Part shown: piece after piece, positions 60,563-64,000 of the stretch
Layout of the letters: the number at the start of each line of letters is the position of its first letter
How positions within the stretch are numbered: the first letter of the stretch is position 1
Origin: Calothrix membranacea FACHB-236
GTDB lineage: Bacteria; Cyanobacteriota; Cyanobacteriia; Cyanobacteriales; Nostocaceae
NCBI RefSeq assembly: GCF_014696315.1
Contig: NZ_JACJPX010000004.1
Span: 62,001-126,000, forward strand
Direction: 5' to 3'
Length of the DNA: 64,000 nucleotides
Program-made: the position numbers and the translations under genes
The notes under the pieces: generated by a model
The model's input: only the letters and a program-made list of their open reading frames with translations
Told to the model about the DNA's origin: nothing
The model's database searches: none

Positions 60563-61282
60563 TTATACTTCACAAGCTGCGGAAACTAGTGATAAAGCCA
60601 CTACTGGCGCTGTGACTGCTCGTAAAATTCTCCGACCAAGGGAAACTGGTTGAAATCCTGCCGCGATCGCACTATCAATTTCTGGTTGCGTCCATCCACC
60701 CTCTGGGCCTGTAGCTATAACTACTTCTTGGTCATTTGTCATTTGTCCTTGGTTTTGCAAGCAATTTTTGAGGTGAGGTAAATTTCCTCGCGCTTCACAG
60801 ATATATTTGTGGCTGTTGGCAAAAGATAAACTCTGGCTAAAAGCTACAGGTTCTAAAATGGTCGGTATAAAAGCGCGCTCCGATTGTTCCGCAGCTTCCG
60901 CCGCAATCCGCCGCCAGCGTTCGAGTTTTTGGGGGCTGGGTTGCAGTAAAGTGCGATCGCTCAATATTGGGGCAATAGTTGTAACTCCCAACTCTGTACA
61001 ACACCTAACGACTTCATCAAACCCGCTACCTTTGGGCAAAGCCACCATTAAGGTAATTGATATAGGTAACTCAGTTTCCACCACCAAGGCTTTTAAAACC
61101 TGCCCTTGCTCCCCTAGTAGCTGCGTTAACCACCATTTACCCTTACCATCCATCGCAATAAAGCGATCGCCCTCACGCAACCGTAAAACCCTTGCTAAAT
61201 AGTGTTGTTGTTCTTTGGTGAGTAAAATTTGCCCTGCTTGGAGTTGAGAGGGTGCGATCGCAATTCTTTGTAGTTGAGACAT
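60563..61282 (-). CDS. rsmE: 16S rRNA (uracil(1498)-N(3))-methyltransferase RsmE
   Basis: 239 residues. N-terminal PUA-like part ('LTKEQQHYLARVLRLREGDR', 'FIAMDGKGKWWL'), then the SPOUT knot with 'LMVALPKGSGFDEVVRCCTEL', 'RWRRIAAEAAEQSERAFIP', 'VVIATGPEGGWTQPEIDSA' and 'VSLGRRILRAVTAPVVAL', all diagnostic of RsmE. It methylates U1498 in the decoding region of 16S rRNA using S-adenosylmethionine. Confidence 0.93.
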   Translation of the reverse strand: MSQLQRIAIAPSQLQAGQILLTKEQQHYLARVLRLREGDRFIAMDGKGKWWLTQLLGEQGQVLKALVVETELPISITLMVALPKGSGFDEVVRCCTELGVTTIAPILSDRTLLQPSPQKLERWRRIAAEAAEQSERAFIPTILEPVAFSQSLSFANSHKYICEARGNLPHLKNCLQNQGQMTNDQEVVIATGPEGGWTQPEIDSAIAAGFQPVSLGRRILRAVTAPVVALSLVSAACEV

Positions 61283-61304
61283 GATGATAATTCGTAATTT
61301 TTAC

Positions 61305-61380
61305 GAACCGCAGAGGACGCAGCGAAAAGTCTGAGCGGAGGTTTCCTCCGATCAGAACTTTTCAAGACAGAGAACACAGA
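61305..61380. repeat. Dispersed 'CCGCAGAGGACGCAG' repeat with a nested inverted repeat
   Basis: GAAAAGTCTGAG...TCAGAACTTTTC with a central CGGAGG-TTT-CCTCCG forms a nearly perfect stem of about 18 bp (61325-61364). It sits inside 'CCGCAGAGGACGCAG ... AGACAGAGAACACAGAGG', a frequent dispersed Nostocales sequence. Confidence 0.8.
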
Positions 61381-61404
61381 GGTAAAGAGAATTTATAAAT
61401 AAAA

Positions 61405-61438
61405 ATAAACGCCGATTATCTTCATCATCGGCGTTTAT
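61405..61438 (-). terminator. Rho-independent terminator of the sulfite reductase gene
   Basis: A perfect 12-bp stem (ATAAACGCCGAT with ATCGGCGTTTAT, ten-base loop); on the minus strand it is followed by TTTTTATTT. It begins 33 bases after the sir stop codon. Confidence 0.9.
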
Positions 61439-61470
61439 CGGTGGTTAAAATTACTAACTAATTCTTAGCC

Positions 61471-63495
61471 CTACTTCTCGAGGTTTTTGAAATAAGCTTC
61501 CAGCGCCTCATGTACCAATTCGGTCATCGGCCTACCTTGGTTAGTTGCAGCATCTTTCAGCTTGTTATAAACCTCATGTTGCAAACTCACGCGTCGGCGA
61601 GTCTTATAGGTGGCGATGGTGGTATTTGCGATCGCCACTTCTTGTCCTTCGCTTTCTGCGGTTCTGGAGTCGGCTATGGCTTCAACTAAACCATCGCTAT
61701 CGTCTGTAATGTCTGATGTAGCAACAGCTTGAGTTGTGTAATTAGCTGCAAATTCGCGGATGGCATCAAAACCGACGCGATCGCAAAAATCGCCAAAGCT
61801 TTCTTCTGCTGTTTTCGATTGCTTGAAGTAAACGAAAATCGGCTCTAGCTGGGTTTCTATGTCGTTATGGTGTAGCCGTTCCATGTAAGGCTGCGCTAAC
61901 CGCGTTTGATTGGGAGAACCGCCTAACCATACTTGGTAACTTTCCGGCGCACTACCCACAAAAGCCAATTCCGCCATGTAAGGACGAGCGCAACCATTAG
62001 GACAGCCTGTCATCCTTACCACAAACTCTTCATTTTGTAAACCGACTTTATCTAAAACTGTGCCAATCCGTTCTAAAATCCCAGGAATTGCGCGTTCTGA
62101 TTCGGTGATTGCCAAGCCGCAAGTTGGTAAAGCTGGACAAGCCATTGCTAGCCTTTCTAAACGGGCAATTTTGCTGGGGTCGGAGATGACACCGCGACGG
62201 TCAAGAATATCTTGAATTGCCGCTTTATCTGCTGGTGCAATTTCGTAGAAAATCAGGTTTTGGTGCGCTGTAAGGCGGATGGGCAAGTTAAATCGCTCAA
62301 CGATTTCCCGTAAGGCGGTTTTCAGTTGAAACGAACCTTCGTCTTTCACCCGACCGTTATCTATGGAAAGCCCTAAGAATAGCTTGCCATCGCCTTGTTC
62401 ATGCCATCCCAGGAAGTCATGATATTTAAATTCTGGCAGTTCTTTAAAGGGAGCGATCGCTTTGCCAAAATATTCTTCGACTTTAGCGCGGAACTTTTCT
62501 ACACCCCAATCGTGCAGTAAATATTTTAATCGGGCGTGACGGCGGTCAGAGCGATCGCCATAATCTCTTTGGGTGGCAACAATTGCTTTGACGATTTCGT
62601 AAACATCTGCTTTGTCTACGTAGCCAATGGGATCTGCCAGCCTAGCAAAGGTTTCTTCTTTGTTGTGGGTTCTGCCTAAGCCACCACCAGCAAATACGTT
62701 AAATCCTTCGAGTTCACCTTTTTCATTGGTAATCACGACTAAGGTGAGGTCTTGGGAATATAAATCAATCGAATTATCCCCCGGCACTGTCACGCTAACT
62801 TTGAATTTGCGTGGCATATAGTAGGTGCCATAGATGGGTTCTTCAGTATTGCTGATGAGTGTCCCATTGGTATCGCGTTGTCGCGCTGCTTTGACTTCTG
62901 GGCTTTCTTCCGCACTAATTGCCTTTTCACCATCGAGCCAAATTTCGTAATAAGCACCAGTTTGGGGCGACAATAAGTCAGCTATATTTTGGGCATATTC
63001 CCAAGCGTACTGGTATTCTGGGCGATTCTTCCAAGGAGCTGGCGGTGCCATGACGTTGCGGTTGATATCGCCACAAGCGCCTAAAGTGGAACCGAGATTT
63101 TTCACAATAGTAGCGATCGCAGTTTTGAGATTCTTCTTTAAAATCCCATGTAACTGAAACCCTTGACGGGTCGTTGCTCGCAATGTGTGGTTACCATATT
63201 CATCAGATAGCTTATCTAAAGCTAGATATAGCTGCGGCGGTACTAACCCACCGGGATTTTTTGTCCGCAGCATAAACTGGTAATCTTTCTCCTGCCCCTT
63301 GACGCGATTATCACGGTTATCTTGTTGATAAGATCCATGAAACTTCAGCAACTGCACTGCGTCTTCGCTAAAGTGAGTTGTATCCTGAAGTACTTCAGTG
63401 GCTACAGGTTCACGCAAAAAATTACTATTTTCCTTGATTCCTTCGACTTTGGAAGGCTTACGGCTTGCTATCGGGGAAGGAGGAGATTTAACCAT
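61471..63495 (-). CDS. sir: Ferredoxin-sulfite reductase with C-terminal ribbon-helix-helix-like tail
   Basis: 674 residues. The siroheme/4Fe-4S cysteines are in '[18 protein letters not shown]' and '[17 protein letters not shown]'. '[17 protein letters not shown]', '[16 protein letters not shown]' and '[20 protein letters not shown]' identify the ferredoxin-dependent sulfite reductase clade, not nitrite reductase. It reduces sulfite to sulfide with six electrons from ferredoxin for cysteine synthesis. After a low-complexity linker, the last 45 or so residues, '[19 protein letters not shown]' and '[19 protein letters not shown]', have the strand-helix-helix pattern of CopG/RHH DNA-binding domains. 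Confidence 0.92.
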   Translation of the reverse strand: MVKSPPSPIASRKPSKVEGIKENSNFLREPVATEVLQDTTHFSEDAVQLLKFHGSYQQDNRDNRVKGQEKDYQFMLRTKNPGGLVPPQLYLALDKLSDEYGNHTLRATTRQGFQLHGILKKNLKTAIATIVKNLGSTLGACGDINRNVMAPPAPWKNRPEYQYAWEYAQNIADLLSPQTGAYYEIWLDGEKAISAEESPEVKAARQRDTNGTLISNTEEPIYGTYYMPRKFKVSVTVPGDNSIDLYSQDLTLVVITNEKGELEGFNVFAGGGLGRTHNKEETFARLADPIGYVDKADVYEIVKAIVATQRDYGDRSDRRHARLKYLLHDWGVEKFRAKVEEYFGKAIAPFKELPEFKYHDFLGWHEQGDGKLFLGLSIDNGRVKDEGSFQLKTALREIVERFNLPIRLTAHQNLIFYEIAPADKAAIQDILDRRGVISDPSKIARLERLAMACPALPTCGLAITESERAIPGILERIGTVLDKVGLQNEEFVVRMTGCPNGCARPYMAELAFVGSAPESYQVWLGGSPNQTRLAQPYMERLHHNDIETQLEPIFVYFKQSKTAEESFGDFCDRVGFDAIREFAANYTTQAVATSDITDDSDGLVEAIADSRTAESEGQEVAIANTTIATYKTRRRVSLQHEVYNKLKDAATNQGRPMTELVHEALEAYFKNLEK

Positions 63496-63799
63496 TAGAG
63501 TTGTAGACTATTCTGAATAAAGATCAGTAAAGGCCGAAGTTGCAAATTTAAAAGCACTTATTCGGCAAGATGATCCCCGGATATCCGGTCGGAATTATGA
63601 TGAATATTTAATTCTAACATAGCAAAAAGCTGGCTTTGTCAGTGATGTAACACTTCACAAAACCAGCATACATATATTTCGGTAATCAGGGAACCAGTAA
63701 AAAATAATGATTTCCCTGGTCTCAATATTTGTTCAGTTCAGGGAATAAGAGGAATTTTTTCGCTTTAACGTTCACCTTTTTCCCTTTCCCTAATAGTTG
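63496..63799. other. Intergenic region upstream of sir
   Basis: It contains AAAGCTGGCTTTGTCAGTG with a later CACTTCACAAAACCAGC (63625-63666), an imperfect inverted repeat of about 8-10 bp that could be a terminator or operator. No gene is evident. Confidence 0.4.
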
Positions 63800-64000
63800 T
63801 TATCTAAAGCGATAACCTAGACCACCTTGGATGCTAACAGCAGAAGCAGGGCTATTTTGGTAAGTCTTCATACCTACGGTAGCATTACTGTAGATCAAAA
63901 AGTTTTTAGCAACTTCTGACTCTACACCAGCAGTCAGTGCTACTCCATTTCTATCACCCAGGGGAGTTTGTTTACCATTAGCTTCAACAAAAGAATAACC
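63800..64000 (-). CDS. C-terminal part of an outer-membrane beta-barrel protein (runs off the window)
   Basis: The last 66 codons are visible. They show alternating hydrophobic/hydrophilic strands, 'GVALTAGVESEVAKNFLIYS', 'NATVGMKTYQNSPASAVSIQ' and the end 'GGLGYRFR', typical of autotransporter-like or porin-like barrels, whose final strand carries an aromatic residue at or near the end. N-terminus and family are outside the window. Confidence 0.65.
   Translation of the reverse strand, partial: GYSFVEANGKQTPLGDRNGVALTAGVESEVAKNFLIYSNATVGMKTYQNSPASAVSIQGGLGYRFR

Noticed and set aside
61195-61377. 60-codon minus-strand frame upstream of rsmE
   Set aside because: It overlaps the rsmE start and is mostly coded by the dispersed 'CCGCAGAGGACGCAG' repeat.
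61471-63495. Nitrite reductase instead of sulfite reductase
   Set aside because: Length and motifs such as '[16 protein letters not shown]' and '[17 protein letters not shown]' fit ferredoxin-sulfite reductase; no nitrate assimilation genes are adjacent.

Overview
The window comes from a filamentous, probably heterocyst-forming cyanobacterium (Nostocales: Nostoc, Calothrix, Tolypothrix or a relative). The signs are many HIP1 octamers (GCGATCGC), a psbA gene, cyanobacterium-only families (DUF2808, Ycf23, DUF2839, a DUF1815-like protein), ferredoxin-type sulfite reductase, and abundant heptamer tandem repeats (STRR sequences). The genus assignment is inference.

Layout. 1-4.8 kb: start of rpmH, a DUF2808 protein and the proton-translocating transhydrogenase operon pntAA-pntAB-pntB. 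4.9-7.1 kb: an accessory patch with an HNH nuclease, a PIN toxin-antitoxin pair between direct repeats, and a small-RNA candidate resembling Yfr1. 7.3-11.9 kb: aldehyde dehydrogenase, an ionotropic-glutamate-receptor-like channel protein, mazG and a DUF2227 membrane protein. 11.9-15.1 kb: tRNA-Val(UAC), an 83-bp minisatellite, a 2-oxoglutarate oxygenase and a second toxin-antitoxin pair, also between direct repeats. 15.2-19 kb: pentapeptide-repeat protein, nitronate monooxygenase, a psbA coding for the D1' (low-oxygen) form of D1, and an ArsR regulator.

19.3-28.9 kb is a copper-type resistance region: a DUF305 (CopM-like) protein, an RND adaptor, an RND pump, a His-rich lipoprotein, and an RppA/CopR-type response regulator with its kinase. 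An unrelated opposite-strand gene separates regulator from kinase. The same TTTCAT-N5-TTTCAT element precedes copM and the pump operon. 29-44.9 kb holds mostly single genes: Ycf23, DegT/DnrJ aminotransferase, FetB-like permease, CAP lipoprotein, thioesterase, a TPR-CHAT lipoprotein, a degenerate DinG-like helicase, M48 protease and aldo/keto reductase.

45-50.2 kb is a three-gene cluster: two-TM protein, small acidic protein, and a TPR-CHAT protease whose TPR units are nearly identical in DNA. It looks like a CATRA-type predicted conflict system and is the strongest candidate for a little-characterised system here. 51-64 kb: Rpn-like nuclease, orphan antitoxin-like gene, a parvulin plus type I secretion ABC transporter pair, a phytyl-phosphate-kinase homologue, VOC protein and lipase with overlapping 3' ends, rsmE, a sulfite reductase with a C-terminal ribbon-helix-helix-like tail, and the end of an outer-membrane beta-barrel gene.

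Tandem repeats dominate the non-coding DNA. Most have periods that are multiples of seven: heptamers, two 42-bp arrays built on 21-bp half-units, and an 83-bp array (about 4 x 21). Repeat DNA has also entered reading frames of at least four proteins.
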